Shown here piece after piece: positions 17,461 through 25,700 of a DNA stretch of 56,148 bases. How positions within the stretch are numbered: position 1 is the first letter of the stretch; each line of letters starts with the position of its first letter. Both the position numbers and the translations under genes were made by a program. Below the pieces are notes generated by a model that had not been told where the DNA came from, did not search any database, and saw only the letters and a list, made by a program, of their open reading frames with translations. The DNA lies in contig DBTR01000051.1 of assembly GCA_002307145.1 (NCBI GenBank), positions 1 through 56,148 of the forward strand, read 5' to 3'. This stretch comes from Rhodospirillum sp. UBA1311. GTDB lineage: Bacteria; Pseudomonadota; Alphaproteobacteria; Rhodospirillales; Rhodospirillaceae.

Positions 17461-17744
17461 GCCGCGCAAGCCTCCGCCCGGATGATCTCGCCAGCAGTGC
17501 GGGCGATGGTGGGGAGGTCGGCGAGTGTGGCGGCGGGGGCGATGACGGCGACGCTTTCGAGGTAGCGGGAACCCTTGCCCCGCCCGACGACGCCACTCTC
17601 CGCCGTCAATCCACAGGCCCGCAGGCGGTCGCGGAGGAGCGCGGCGAACGCGCGTTGCTCGCCGAAGCGGGAGTGATCCGCGAACACATAGAACCCGCCC
17701 CGTGGGCGCGCCTGGATGCGGTAGGCGAAAGCGACGACGCTCAT
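17457..17744 (-). CDS. Hypothetical early phage protein
   Basis: 95 residues from the ATG at 17744 (MSVVAFAYRIQARPRGGF). The first half has alternating hydrophobic strands, followed by a Gly/Lys-rich turn (VVGRGKGSRYLE) and a final helix. It overlaps both neighbours by 4 nt. No family recognised; a nucleic-acid-binding role would be speculation. Confidence 0.65.
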   Translation of the reverse strand: MSVVAFAYRIQARPRGGFYVFADHSRFGEQRAFAALLRDRLRACGLTAESGVVGRGKGSRYLESVAVIAPAATLADLPTIARTAGEIIRAEACAA

Positions 17745-18076
17745 GCCGCACCCCCGATCTCGGCAACGAGCGCGCGGGCCTCGACTCCGAGGTCGACCTT
17801 GGTCCCGTCCTGCCGGGTGACGATCCATTCAGGGCCAAAGAGATCGCCAACGTCGTCGATCTCGCAAAGGGCCGCGAGGTCGAGAAGACGACGCACGTCT
17901 TCGGCGGCGCTGGTTCGGGAGTACCCTGGATCGGGAAGTCCTGCTTCGCGGTCTGCGAGGAATAGCTTGCTCTGCAAGACGTCCATGGTTTCCGAGAGGC
18001 AGGTGCGCAGTGCGGTGGCGATCAGGTAAGTCTTGCTATGCCAGCGCAGGCGGGGGGATTTGCGGGGCGCGCTCAT
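17741..18076 (-). CDS. Hypothetical early phage protein
   Basis: 111 residues from the ATG at 18076. The basic N-terminus (SAPRKSPRLRWHSK) precedes a mainly helical acidic body. It overlaps the Ogr-like gene upstream and the 95-residue gene downstream by 4 nt each. Not recognised. Confidence 0.65.
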   Translation of the reverse strand: MSAPRKSPRLRWHSKTYLIATALRTCLSETMDVLQSKLFLADREAGLPDPGYSRTSAAEDVRRLLDLAALCEIDDVGDLFGPEWIVTRQDGTKVDLGVEARALVAEIGGAA

Positions 18077-18330
18077 GCCGCACCTCGCGAGGTGATGACC
18101 ACCACCGGCAGATGAACGTCCGGGTTCGGCGCGGCGGAGGGGGAGAGGGTGCGCACGGCGGAAAGCTCGGCGACGAAGATGTGGCCGCAGCCCTCGTTGC
18201 CGCACTGGTAGGTGATCTCGCGCATCGTCGGCGCGAGTTGCCGGGTTTTCAGGCTGATGCAGGGCGCGCCGCAATGCGGGCAGGCCGTGGTGTTGTTGCC
18301 GCGCGGGACGCGCTTCTTCGGGCGGTTCAC
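18073..18330 (-). CDS. Ogr/Delta-like zinc-finger late activator
   Basis: 85 residues. The start is placed at a GTG (18330) in a GTGA overlap with the previous stop and a GGAGGG ribosome site 6-7 nt upstream; an ATG at 18357 is possible. The Cys pattern ACPHCG ... YQCGNEGCGHIF followed by a VAELSAVRTLSPS segment matches the P2 Ogr / P4 Delta family, which binds a dyad near -55 of late promoters and contacts RNA polymerase alpha. Its likely targets are the 28-bp dyads at 36190, 44239 and 48433. Early-operon placement fits timed late activation. Confidence 0.82.
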   Translation of the reverse strand: MNRPKKRVPRGNNTTACPHCGAPCISLKTRQLAPTMREITYQCGNEGCGHIFVAELSAVRTLSPSAAPNPDVHLPVVVITSRGAA

Positions 18331-18785
18331 TGGTTGCCCTCCTTCTTGGCGAGCCATTGGGCGATGGCGACAAGCGCCTCGCGGAGTTCACGGGCGACGC
18401 GCGGACGCTCGGTGTGGTCGATGCGCCCATCCGCCAGGGCCGACGCCAGGACGGCGGCGGCTTCGGCGATATCGCGGAGGGCTTCGGCGTCGGTGGTCGC
18501 GCCGTTCACGCGGCGCAGGCCGGTGAGCCCGGTGGGGCGGAGGATCGCGTTGCCGAACGCGGGCGGCAGAACGGTGAGGATCGAAACGATGTTGAACCAC
18601 GCCGGGCAGTTCTCCCCGCGCAGCCAGCGGCAGATATGGTTCGCGTCGACGCCGGTCTTTCCCGCAAAATCCTCGATCGGCCACGCCTTGGTTCGTCCCA
18701 CGAACGCATTCAGGCTGCGGCGGAAAATTTCGTTGGTGTTCCTAATGTGTTCTGCCGCTTGCGCGCTTTTTTGCTCTCGCAACAT
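18327..18785 (-). CDS. Phage HTH regulatory protein
   Basis: 152 residues from the ATG at 18785. The middle part reads as a helix-turn-helix (EDFAGKTGVDANHICRWLRG) followed by a helical C-terminal region. Placed directly after the cro-like gene at the head of the early operon, it is in the position of CII- or Cox-like regulators of P2/186-type phages. Which of these roles it plays is not visible. Confidence 0.6.
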   Translation of the reverse strand: MLREQKSAQAAEHIRNTNEIFRRSLNAFVGRTKAWPIEDFAGKTGVDANHICRWLRGENCPAWFNIVSILTVLPPAFGNAILRPTGLTGLRRVNGATTDAEALRDIAEAAAVLASALADGRIDHTERPRVARELREALVAIAQWLAKKEGNQ

Positions 18786-18891
18786 GTGCAAACTTCCTTG
18801 GGGGCGTAACGACGTGGAGGGAGGTGCGCGGGGCGGTAGACAGGGGGAAGCCGCCCCGCGCGGCCACCGGGGGGACGGTGGCCTTGGTGGT

Positions 18892-19158
18892 TTAGGTGTT
18901 GGGTAGTGCGGCCCGGAGGCCGCGAGCGGAGGTGCCGCGTCGGGAACGGTCCATCGCCTTCGCGGCCTCCCAGGCGTTCGGGTCTGCGAAGATCGTCTGG
19001 AACCGCTCAAACACACCGGTGGTGCAATCGCTCCCAGCCTCCAACTGCTTGAAGAACTTGCCGTTATTCAGAGCTATGGTGCTGAGACGGGATTTGGAAA
19101 TGCCGTGGATGGCGCAAAACCGCCCGGCGTCGGCGATGAGTTGGTCTCGGAGGGTCAT
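18892..19158 (-). CDS. Cro-like early regulator
   Basis: 88 residues from the ATG at 19158 (MTLRDQLIADAGRFC). The stretch HGISKSRLSTIALNNGKFFKQLEAG is a small HTH of the type seen in phage Cro/Apl proteins. It is read divergently from the LexA-type repressor across the operator cluster at 19188-19273 and is the first gene of the lytic operon. Confidence 0.65.
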   Translation of the reverse strand: MTLRDQLIADAGRFCAIHGISKSRLSTIALNNGKFFKQLEAGSDCTTGVFERFQTIFADPNAWEAAKAMDRSRRGTSARGLRAALPNT

Positions 19159-19187
19159 GGCTGCGGGCTCTTCATGAGGTCGATAGC

Positions 19188-19273
19188 CCGCATTATTGCG
19201 GCCCGATATGCGCCGTGTCAACGGACTATCGACCGCATGACGAAATTAGGGAGATGCGGTCTAATTCCCGCAT
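19188..19273. promoter_or_regulatory. Operator cluster between cro-like gene and repressor
   Basis: Half-site CCGCAT occurs at 19188, 19233 and 19268, and the reverse form ATGCGG at 19254-19259. CCGCA-TTAT-TGCGG at 19188-19201 is a palindrome. GACCGCAT (19231-19238) and ATGCGGTC (19254-19261) form a perfect inverted pair. The last site, ATGCGG-N8-CCGCAT (19254-19273), overlaps the repressor start codon. This is the likely switch region bound by the repressor and the Cro-like protein. Confidence 0.65.
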
Positions 19274-19973
19274 GAAATCAACATTGATTGATCGCATCGA
19301 CAAACGCCTGGAAGCCCTGGGAATCACCGAGCGCAGCGCGAGCCTCGATGCCACAGGAAAGCCGGACACGATCCGCAACATTCGGCGAGGCAAAGAGCCT
19401 GGAGCGGAGAAGGTCATCGCGCTCGCGCGGGTTCTTCAGTGTCCAGTCGAATGGCTCCTTGCGGGGGAGGGGCCGCTTCCCGGCCCCGTGACTGGGCCGC
19501 CTGCGGTCATGACCCCGAACGTGGTGTTCGCGCCGGAGGTGCGTGTGCCAGTCGCAAGCGAAATGCCCCGCGACCTTCCGGTGCGGGGCATTGCGGCTTG
19601 CTCAAGCGGTGATGGTGCGTTTCAGGTTGGTGCGGACGTGGTGGATTGGGTCCGCCGCCCGCCGCTATTCAACGGCGTGCCCGAGGCCTACGCGCTCTAC
19701 ATGTCGGGCGACAGCATGGAGCCGCGCCTGTTCCACGGCGATCTGGTGATGGTCCACCCCTTCCGCCCCGTCCGACCCGGCGACCTCGCGATCTTCGTGC
19801 TGAAGGACGCCGCCGACGAACCCGAATATTCCTTCTGCAAGGTCTTCCAGTCCGACCGAGGCGGCATCGTCACCGTCGAGCAATACAACCCCCGCATGAC
19901 CCGCGAATTCCCCCGCGACCGCATCATCGCCCGCCACCGGGTGATGGAACTCCGCGATTTGTTTGGGGCGTGA
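19272..19973 (+). CDS. LexA-type prophage repressor (HTH plus S24 peptidase)
   Basis: 233 residues from the ATG at 19272. An XRE-type HTH covers about 5-65. A cleavage region near GIAACSSG is followed by the S24 peptidase domain with the nucleophile Ser in SGDSMEP and a later Lys (FCKVF), so it should self-cleave in the SOS response. No Shine-Dalgarno sits at normal distance: AGGGAG is 18 nt upstream, or directly against an in-frame ATG at 19254. The mRNA may be leaderless or start further upstream. An 8-nt gap leads to the next gene. Confidence 0.88.
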   Translation: MKSTLIDRIDKRLEALGITERSASLDATGKPDTIRNIRRGKEPGAEKVIALARVLQCPVEWLLAGEGPLPGPVTGPPAVMTPNVVFAPEVRVPVASEMPRDLPVRGIAACSSGDGAFQVGADVVDWVRRPPLFNGVPEAYALYMSGDSMEPRLFHGDLVMVHPFRPVRPGDLAIFVLKDAADEPEYSFCKVFQSDRGGIVTVEQYNPRMTREFPRDRIIARHRVMELRDLFGA

Positions 19974-19980
19974 GTAAGGG

Positions 19981-20778
19981 ATGGGCGCGAAGCTTAAAAA
20001 ATTCCTCACAAACTTTACCTATCCCCACTTGGTGTGGCTGGGCGTCGTTCTCTCAGCCGTTGTTACAGGTTGGTACGCCGAATTCGACTCCGATATGTCC
20101 GGGAATCTTTTTGCAGAAGTTATGGGGGTGGCATTCACAGTCGGCTTCGTCGATTTTTTCAGCAAGAAACGTGATGAAATTCGGCGGCGTCCGGTGCAGG
20201 AACTGGCCTTCAAGCGAGGCGAGCAAATCTATAATCGCGCAAGATGGCTTTGGCACATGATCCTGGTAGAGGCGATACATTCCAAGCCGGACATAGTTAT
20301 AGAGCCGCCCTCCGATGATTTGTCGCTCTACCAGAATAAAATGGCGGATCTTGTTCAGCACGTCTCCATGGAGCTTCCATCAAAAGCTAACCCAAATACA
20401 AAGGCGAAGCTATTTCTGGGTCACTGGGCAAAAGATCTAGTCAAGGAATGCCAGGACTATATAGTTGCCTACGGTGTTTTCGCCGACCCTAGTATGCTTG
20501 CATTTATTGACGAAATCGCTGGGTCATCGTTCTTGATGATTATGGGAAGCCATATAGATTTTAATCATCCTGGATTTAAGGCTGCGCCTCTACCTGTAAG
20601 TACATGTGAAAATTACTTTTTGCCATACATGAGAGGATTTGCGGGCTTCCTCTCCCAGAATCAGGAACGGTTGATATCAAGAGTCCCCTTTGGTGAAATA
20701 GAGCGAGATATGTTGGAAAATCTGTGCAAACAAGCTGCCGGTGTCGCCAGCGAGGAGAGTGCCGAGATTTTAAGCTGA
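19981..20778 (+). CDS. Membrane protein co-transcribed with the repressor
   Basis: 265 residues with two N-terminal transmembrane segments (around HLVWLGVVLSAVVTGWY and LFAEVMGVAFTVGFVDFF) and a long cytoplasmic helical part. Base composition is clearly more AT-rich than the phage core, a sign of separate origin. It begins 8 nt after the repressor, so it should be expressed in lysogens. Such genes often act in superinfection exclusion or defence, but no known family was recognised. Confidence 0.75.
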   Translation: MGAKLKKFLTNFTYPHLVWLGVVLSAVVTGWYAEFDSDMSGNLFAEVMGVAFTVGFVDFFSKKRDEIRRRPVQELAFKRGEQIYNRARWLWHMILVEAIHSKPDIVIEPPSDDLSLYQNKMADLVQHVSMELPSKANPNTKAKLFLGHWAKDLVKECQDYIVAYGVFADPSMLAFIDEIAGSSFLMIMGSHIDFNHPGFKAAPLPVSTCENYFLPYMRGFAGFLSQNQERLISRVPFGEIERDMLENLCKQAAGVASEESAEILS

Positions 20779-21211
20779 CCCGATGGCTCTTGGTGGAGCG
20801 GGTCTTTAAGTGAATGTTTCTACCCAAGATAGAACGATAGAGGCGGTGTAGAGAGAGTCATCACTTCTTTGGTCTTCGTCTTTGGGGCGAGGATCACTGG
20901 GATGATCTTAAGGATCGAAGCGCGACCGCGACGGGATCACGCTCGCCGTCGATCGGCCGCAGCCGGTCGAGGAACGCTTCGCCGTCGCGGCGGTCGCCTC
21001 GATCCACAAAATCCTGAACATGGCCGAAGCCCTGGGGATCTAGCGCCAGCTATGGCCTTGGGGGCTTTGAGGGGGAGCAATCCCCAAGGCCAAAGCCGGT
21101 GCGATTTCCCCAAGCGATTGCGCCTCGCTACGGCCGCGCGTATCGTGAGCGAATGCGCTCGCGCACGTCCAACGCGGCCAAGGGGGCTGCCGAAATCCAA
21201 TAGGGGAAAAG
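20779..21211. other. 433-bp gap with a gene remnant and an inverted repeat
   Basis: Between about 20909 and the TAG at 21041-21043 the plus strand encodes a GC3-biased C-terminal fragment (DRDGITLAVDRPQPVEERF ...) with stops just upstream and no start, so it looks like the 3' remnant of a lost gene. Then GGCCTTGGGG (21054-21063) and CCCCAAGGCC (21082-21091) form a 10-bp stem with an 18-nt loop, possibly a terminator or a scar. The rest should contain the promoter of the next gene. Confidence 0.45.
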
Positions 21212-21724
21212 ATGAAGAAGGTTCTGTTCGCCGTCGCCGGGGGGCTGGCGGCTGCGATGGTTTCCGTTCCCGCATTCGCCATCGACGACCGCATCATCGT
21301 GATGAGCCAGACCTTCGTGGTGAGTTCGATGAAGCTCACCACGCCGCAGTTGAAGAAGGCGGCCGACCAGCCGCGCGGCGAGGTGGTGGTTGAGACCTAC
21401 GCCTCCGCCCCGAGCCAAGCCCGCCTCATTCTCGAAACTCTTCCCGCAGAGGAATGGGTGAATGGCGTTGCGGTGATCAAGGCGACGCTCGACCGTCCTC
21501 TCGCCGACAAGCCTTCCCCCTACGACAGCGGACTCGGAAAGACGCTCGACGCTTTCGTGAAGTCGACCGCGCCGGATTGGCCGATGGCAGACCAGACGGC
21601 CTTCGCCGCCGACTGCGCGAAGACGCTCGCGAGCGCGGGCTGCGACCGCACCGTCAAGGGCGTGCGCATCCATGCCGCAAAGACCGATCCGCAGCGGTTC
21701 CGCATCGAAACGTGGCGTCCCTGA
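21212..21724 (+). CDS. Exported cargo protein of unknown function
   Basis: 170 residues with a clear Sec signal peptide (MKKVLFAVAGGLAAAMVSVPAFA). The mature part has two Cys residues (AADCAKTLASAGCD) that could form a disulfide. An AGGGGAAAAG ribosome site precedes the ATG. Found among lysogeny-expressed cargo, it may alter the cell envelope of the lysogen; that is inference from position only. Confidence 0.7.
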   Translation: MKKVLFAVAGGLAAAMVSVPAFAIDDRIIVMSQTFVVSSMKLTTPQLKKAADQPRGEVVVETYASAPSQARLILETLPAEEWVNGVAVIKATLDRPLADKPSPYDSGLGKTLDAFVKSTAPDWPMADQTAFAADCAKTLASAGCDRTVKGVRIHAAKTDPQRFRIETWRP

Positions 21725-21771
21725 AAGCCTAGATCGCCCCTCCATCCTGACGGGGGAAAAGGAGAGTCATA

Positions 21772-22677
21772 ATGGTGATGCTGTGCCAACTGGCTCGACA
21801 CTTCCCGCCTTATGTCGCGCACTTCCTTGATTCTTGTCGCTCGTTAAACCGCCGGTTTCGTGAAGAGACAATCACCGATTTGTTGATGGCAAATCTCGTC
21901 ATGGCAGGGCAGGGGCGGGTGATTGTCGAGTTTCCCGACGAGCCCTCGACGGGCGCTGATATGGAGTGGAACTTCGTCAATCCTGACGATGGAACGTTCT
22001 TCAGGCTGCTTTTGCAGGCGAAGCGATCCTACGAAAAAAAAGGCGGGTGGGAGCGGCATACGTACGAGCAACTGATGCACACTGTCGGGCCTGGGGGGCC
22101 GCTTCAGGCTACAATTCTTTGCGACGCGGCCTCGACTCATCCTGCCACATACCCGCTTTACATTTTCTACCATCCAGGATTGACCTGCGATGAAGCGAGA
22201 CGGGCCGGTTCCAGCACTATTGCGGGCGTAAATCTTGCGAGCGGCTATGCGATAGAACGTCTGATAACTTCGGCGACAACACCGAAGGAAAGAGGAGAGA
22301 ACCGGCGGCTCGGGACGATCCATCCTCTTTGGTTTCAGCTTTCGGCGTTGTTCTGTCCCCCGACGCTGCTCCCTCCCATGCCAGTTGCGTTTGCGGGGCG
22401 GATGCCGTTCCAAACCATTATCCCTCCTACGCCTGAAATCGTTCAGCAGCGCGTATTGGGGATTGCGAACTCGGGACTTCAAGGCTCGGAGCCCTTGCGG
22501 CGTGTGCCTCCGGTATCCAAGGAAATTCCCGACGAGATTCAGGCTGTCATCAGGCTGCGAGAAGAACGAGGGCCGCTGCCTTCACATGGATTGAAGTTCT
22601 GGCGGGCGACCTTTCTTTCCTCAAGCCCGCGCGACATGGAAACAGAACTGAAGCGGCTGACGCTTCCGCGAGGTTAG
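21772..22677 (+). CDS. DUF6615-like protein
   Basis: 301 residues with an AAAAGGAGAG ribosome site. The N-terminal pattern (FREETITDLLMANL, then GADMEWNFV and LLLQAKRSYEKKGGW ... YEQLMH) resembles DUF6615, a family of unknown function seen in mobile elements. Conserved acidic and Lys residues (D-x-E, QAK) recall PD-(D/E)xK nuclease folds, but that is only a resemblance. It is the last gene of the rightward cargo block. Confidence 0.6.
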   Translation: MVMLCQLARHFPPYVAHFLDSCRSLNRRFREETITDLLMANLVMAGQGRVIVEFPDEPSTGADMEWNFVNPDDGTFFRLLLQAKRSYEKKGGWERHTYEQLMHTVGPGGPLQATILCDAASTHPATYPLYIFYHPGLTCDEARRAGSSTIAGVNLASGYAIERLITSATTPKERGENRRLGTIHPLWFQLSALFCPPTLLPPMPVAFAGRMPFQTIIPPTPEIVQQRVLGIANSGLQGSEPLRRVPPVSKEIPDEIQAVIRLREERGPLPSHGLKFWRATFLSSSPRDMETELKRLTLPRG

Positions 22678-22744
22678 ATCGATCTTGCCAGATCTTCTTC
22701 CGGTGTGGACACCCTAAGACTCCTTTCCTGTCTGCGTAATGTGG

Positions 22745-23323
22745 CTAGGGTGCGAGTACCATCAGTTGTGAGGGGAAGGGTGCGGCGAGCGCGAGCGCGT
22801 CGGCCATGCCGCCCTGGAGCCAGCGGGCTTCGTCCTCGGGGTGGAGGATCACCGGCATTGCCTTGGGGTGGATCGGCGCGACCAGGGCGTTGGGTTCGCA
22901 GGTGAGGAAGGCGTAGACCGGCCCGGCCGGAGTCTGCCGCCAGATGCCCGCGAAGCTGAAAATCGGCTGTGTCGGCACCGAGAACCACCGCGCCACCTTG
23001 CTCCCGGCCTCGCCCCCCCACTCGCAGAAGTCAGTGACCGGCACGAGGCACCGCGCCTCCGGCCGGGCGAGGGCGGAGCGCCAAAACGGGCTTGCGAGAT
23101 TGCGCACGTTGGTGACGGGCGCGCGCCCCTGCGGCGGCGGCGGAAAGCCCCAGGCCATCGCCTCAAGGCGGCGCGCGCCGCCATCCTCCCGCACCACCCA
23201 TCCCGGCCGCTTGGGGAAAACCTCAGGCGGCGGCAGGCTGAATTCCTCCGTCTCCTCGATCTCGACGCCGTAGCGCCGCGCGATCTCCCGGCCTTTGGCG
23301 CTCACACGGTAGCGGTTGCACAA
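22745..23323 (-). CDS. SRAP-domain protein (YedK/HMCES-like)
   Basis: 192 residues. Members of this family form a thiazolidine DNA-protein cross-link through Cys2 at abasic sites in single-stranded DNA. Here Cys2 (MCNRY), the TNVRN segment, the FCEWGG Glu and the His of the HPKAMPVIL motif are all present, so the active site looks complete. It lies after the late D gene and the membrane pair, on the same strand. It could protect replicating phage DNA or serve SOS-stage lysogens. Confidence 0.9.
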   Translation of the reverse strand: MCNRYRVSAKGREIARRYGVEIEETEEFSLPPPEVFPKRPGWVVREDGGARRLEAMAWGFPPPPQGRAPVTNVRNLASPFWRSALARPEARCLVPVTDFCEWGGEAGSKVARWFSVPTQPIFSFAGIWRQTPAGPVYAFLTCEPNALVAPIHPKAMPVILHPEDEARWLQGGMADALALAAPFPSQLMVLAP

Positions 23324-23380
23324 GGCGTGAATCCTGCGCTTGAGGCTGTGTCAGTTTAGGCGGCGATTTCCGCGTTGCGG

Positions 23381-24145
23381 CTAGGGAGACGTCGGCTTTT
23401 TTGCGCGAGGCGTCCTGCCGGTTCTTGTAGCTAAAGGTGTGGTTTCCGAAATCTGGCCGGACATTGCAGATCTCGGCATCACGTTTGGTTTTTTCCTTAC
23501 GGAGCCGGTCTCTAAATCTATCGTAAAGATCTCGTAAAACTTTTGTGAGAACAAATTTTGGACCGGGTGATACCATTTTTCCAGTTGAGAAAAGGTCGAT
23601 TCATTGCCGAGAAAATCCACAATCGTGAGGCCCGATACTCGAGAAATCTCGGGCCCTTTATGTATTGCAGGCGTGCCTGGGTCGGGACTGCCCCGATCCG
23701 GGAGAGGGGGCGTCATCTCGGTGGCGCGTAGTTTCTGTAGGATGGCTTCGGTCAGCTCGTTCGTTGCAGAGATTACGGATTCGGTTGCAGCAATCTTTGC
23801 GCTAGCAGCTATCTGCGGCGATACATTTTGTACTGCATCGAATATTGCTTGTTGAATAGCCGGAACCAACGCGGAAACGTCCTCGGAGCGAGTTTTTGAC
23901 GTGGGAAGTTCAGCCGCAACGATCTTAGCAGTGTCCCGAACTATGACATTCATGTGCTCGCGAAGTGTGTCCAGCGCAGCCTCACGGGCGATAAGCTGGA
24001 TTTGGCTATCGGAAGTGATATCGGCGGGCTGAATAGGATCGCTCTTTTGGTCTGACGGAACAGTACTCTTCCACGCGTACGCTAATGCGTACGCCAGTCC
24101 ACAAACACTTAGGGCGACTAAAGCGTAAGGGATCAGAGGAATCAT
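23381..24145 (-). CDS. Membrane-anchored protein, second gene of a two-gene pair
   Basis: 254 residues. The start is the ATG at 24145, which forms ATGA with the stop of the upstream gene and has a GCGGAGG ribosome site. One N-terminal membrane span (IPYALVALSVCGLAYALAYAW) is followed by a long helical, probably coiled-coil region and a basic C-terminus (RTGRTPRAKKPTSP). It is AT-richer than its phage surroundings. No family recognised. Confidence 0.65.
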   Translation of the reverse strand: MIPLIPYALVALSVCGLAYALAYAWKSTVPSDQKSDPIQPADITSDSQIQLIAREAALDTLREHMNVIVRDTAKIVAAELPTSKTRSEDVSALVPAIQQAIFDAVQNVSPQIAASAKIAATESVISATNELTEAILQKLRATEMTPPLPDRGSPDPGTPAIHKGPEISRVSGLTIVDFLGNESTFSQLEKWYHPVQNLFSQKFYEIFTIDLETGSVRKKPNVMPRSAMSGQISETTPLATRTGRTPRAKKPTSP

Positions 24146-24633
24146 GCAAATTTCCTCCGCGAAACCGCGCCGATCAGTCGCGTGCCCCAAGAGGTGATGA
24201 ACGAGGCTACCGAGATGCAAAAGACGAATTGTTCGTAAAAGAGCCTAGACGCGCTGAGGTCGGTAATTTTTGAAATTTCAGCGAGCGTGAGCATTGCCGC
24301 TCCGGACCCTAGAACGAGGACATTTATACCCGCGAGGAACTGGCGAATGCGCTGCGCGGAAGGGCTATTCGCGTTCACGACATCCGGGCTGCAGCCGATA
24401 AAAACAGAGAGGCCAGATAGAGTTAGAGAAAAGGAGGCCAGATCCGACCATAGGTCGAACGGGTATCGAGTGCCGAGAGATCCCGACATCAGTACATGGA
24501 TGCCAACCACGAGTGCCGCGACAATGAGTTCTTGGAGCCATTCTGAAGATGCCGTTGAAATGATGGAGGCCAAAAGGCCGACCCGCGCCCATGTCCCAAC
24601 TGATGCATCTGCATTCTTAGTGATCAGTTCCAT
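24142..24633 (-). CDS. Polytopic membrane protein, first gene of a two-gene pair
   Basis: 163 residues with about four transmembrane helices (for example LIVAALVVGIHVLMSG, LTLSGLSVFIG, LVLGSGAAMLTL, FCISVASFITSWG). It is coupled to the anchored coiled-coil protein by a 4-nt overlap, which suggests that the two form a complex. Its place beside gene D, its low GC and its lack of phage-structure similarity mark it as cargo. Function is unknown. Confidence 0.65.
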   Translation of the reverse strand: MELITKNADASVGTWARVGLLASIISTASSEWLQELIVAALVVGIHVLMSGSLGTRYPFDLWSDLASFSLTLSGLSVFIGCSPDVVNANSPSAQRIRQFLAGINVLVLGSGAAMLTLAEISKITDLSASRLFYEQFVFCISVASFITSWGTRLIGAVSRRKFA

Positions 24634-24713
24634 CGCGCGCCCGTTTGGTATCTAGTAGTCGGATTATATAGCCGATGATCCGGCCTTTAATCTCGACCGT
24701 CAACACGTAGATG

Positions 24714-25700
24714 TCATCCGTCGATCTCCTCCGCCGTCACCTCGGTGGTGAGGCCTCCCGAGGCGTCGAGGGTGTGGGTGATATCGCCGGTGATCCAGTC
24801 GATTTCGGCGATTTCCTCCCGCCAGCCGACGAAGCGCACGGGGGCGGAGGCGAGGATTTCCGGGCGGCCGAGGGCAAGGGTGACGCGGAACTCGTGGCCG
24901 CTGCGCTTCTTCTTTTTGCGCGCCGCCACGGCCGCCGCCAGGGCCTCCTCGCGCGTCGGGAACAGGCGCTTCAAGGTTTTCACGCTGCCGTCTTCGTCGC
25001 CCACCACCACCTCCTCCGCCGCTCCGGTGGTGGTGTTGTGCCACTTCGCCTTCACCGCGGTGGTGGTGCCTTCGCGGTCGGTGCCGGTGAAGCTGTGCCG
25101 GTCGCCCTCGCTCCGGAGGATGGTGGTGCGGACGAGCGCCTGCCCCGAGGCCGTCACCCCCTTGCCCTCGGGGAGGAACAGCAGACGCCCGGCCTTGATC
25201 GTGGAAACCGCGCCGTAATCCTTGCCGAGCCGGGTGAGAAGGTTCGCGTCGCTCTCGTTGGTCTGGTCGAGGTGCGCGATTGCGGTCTTCGCCAGATCCA
25301 TGTGGATCGCGGGCGCGAGGGCGTTCCGCGTCGCGATCGCTTCCAGCACCGCGCCGAGCGTGGTGTCGTGATAGCTCGCCTCCCGCTGGTCTTTCAGCGC
25401 GCCCCGGAAGTCGGCGGCGCGGGCGGTGATGCTGATGATGTCGGGCGGGCCGGAGTGCGAAACCTCGTCCACCTCGAAACTGCCTTTCGGGATCAGCGCC
25501 GCGCCCTCCCACCCCAGGGCGAGCGAGAGGGTCACGCCGGTGCTGGGCAGGGCGACGCGCCCGCCGCCGTCCTCGATCTCGATGGTGAGTTCGTCGGCCT
25601 CCATCCCCTTCTTGTCGGTGAGGGTGAGTTTGACCAGGCGCTCCGCGATCGCGGCGGTTACGTCCGCGTCGTCGGCAAGAATGCGGAATTTCGGCGTCAC
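24714..25700 (-). CDS. D: Tail protein GpD (late control D family)
   Basis: 328 residues. Baseplate hub protein of P2-type tails, structurally like T4 gp27. The start is a GTG at 25700 in a GTGA overlap with gene U. It contains the family's beta-rich N-terminus and the D-xx-L-L-T-R-L-G-K segment (ANLLTRLGKDYG). It is last in the F-D tail operon, as in P2. Confidence 0.88.
   Translation of the reverse strand: MTPKFRILADDADVTAAIAERLVKLTLTDKKGMEADELTIEIEDGGGRVALPSTGVTLSLALGWEGAALIPKGSFEVDEVSHSGPPDIISITARAADFRGALKDQREASYHDTTLGAVLEAIATRNALAPAIHMDLAKTAIAHLDQTNESDANLLTRLGKDYGAVSTIKAGRLLFLPEGKGVTASGQALVRTTILRSEGDRHSFTGTDREGTTTAVKAKWHNTTTGAAEEVVVGDEDGSVKTLKRLFPTREEALAAAVAARKKKKRSGHEFRVTLALGRPEILASAPVRFVGWREEIAEIDWITGDITHTLDASGGLTTEVTAEEIDG

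Noticed and set aside
14098..17565. A 1155-codon open frame on the plus strand
   Set aside because: It is antisense to the primase-helicase and methyltransferase genes, has no recognisable domain, and results from high GC3 on the other strand. Similar long antisense frames at 29459-31438 and 34207-36072 were dropped for the same reason.
20869..21393. A 174-codon frame over the gap and the exported-protein gene
   Set aside because: It is out of frame with the clear signal peptide gene, crosses the inverted repeat, and has poor codon bias.
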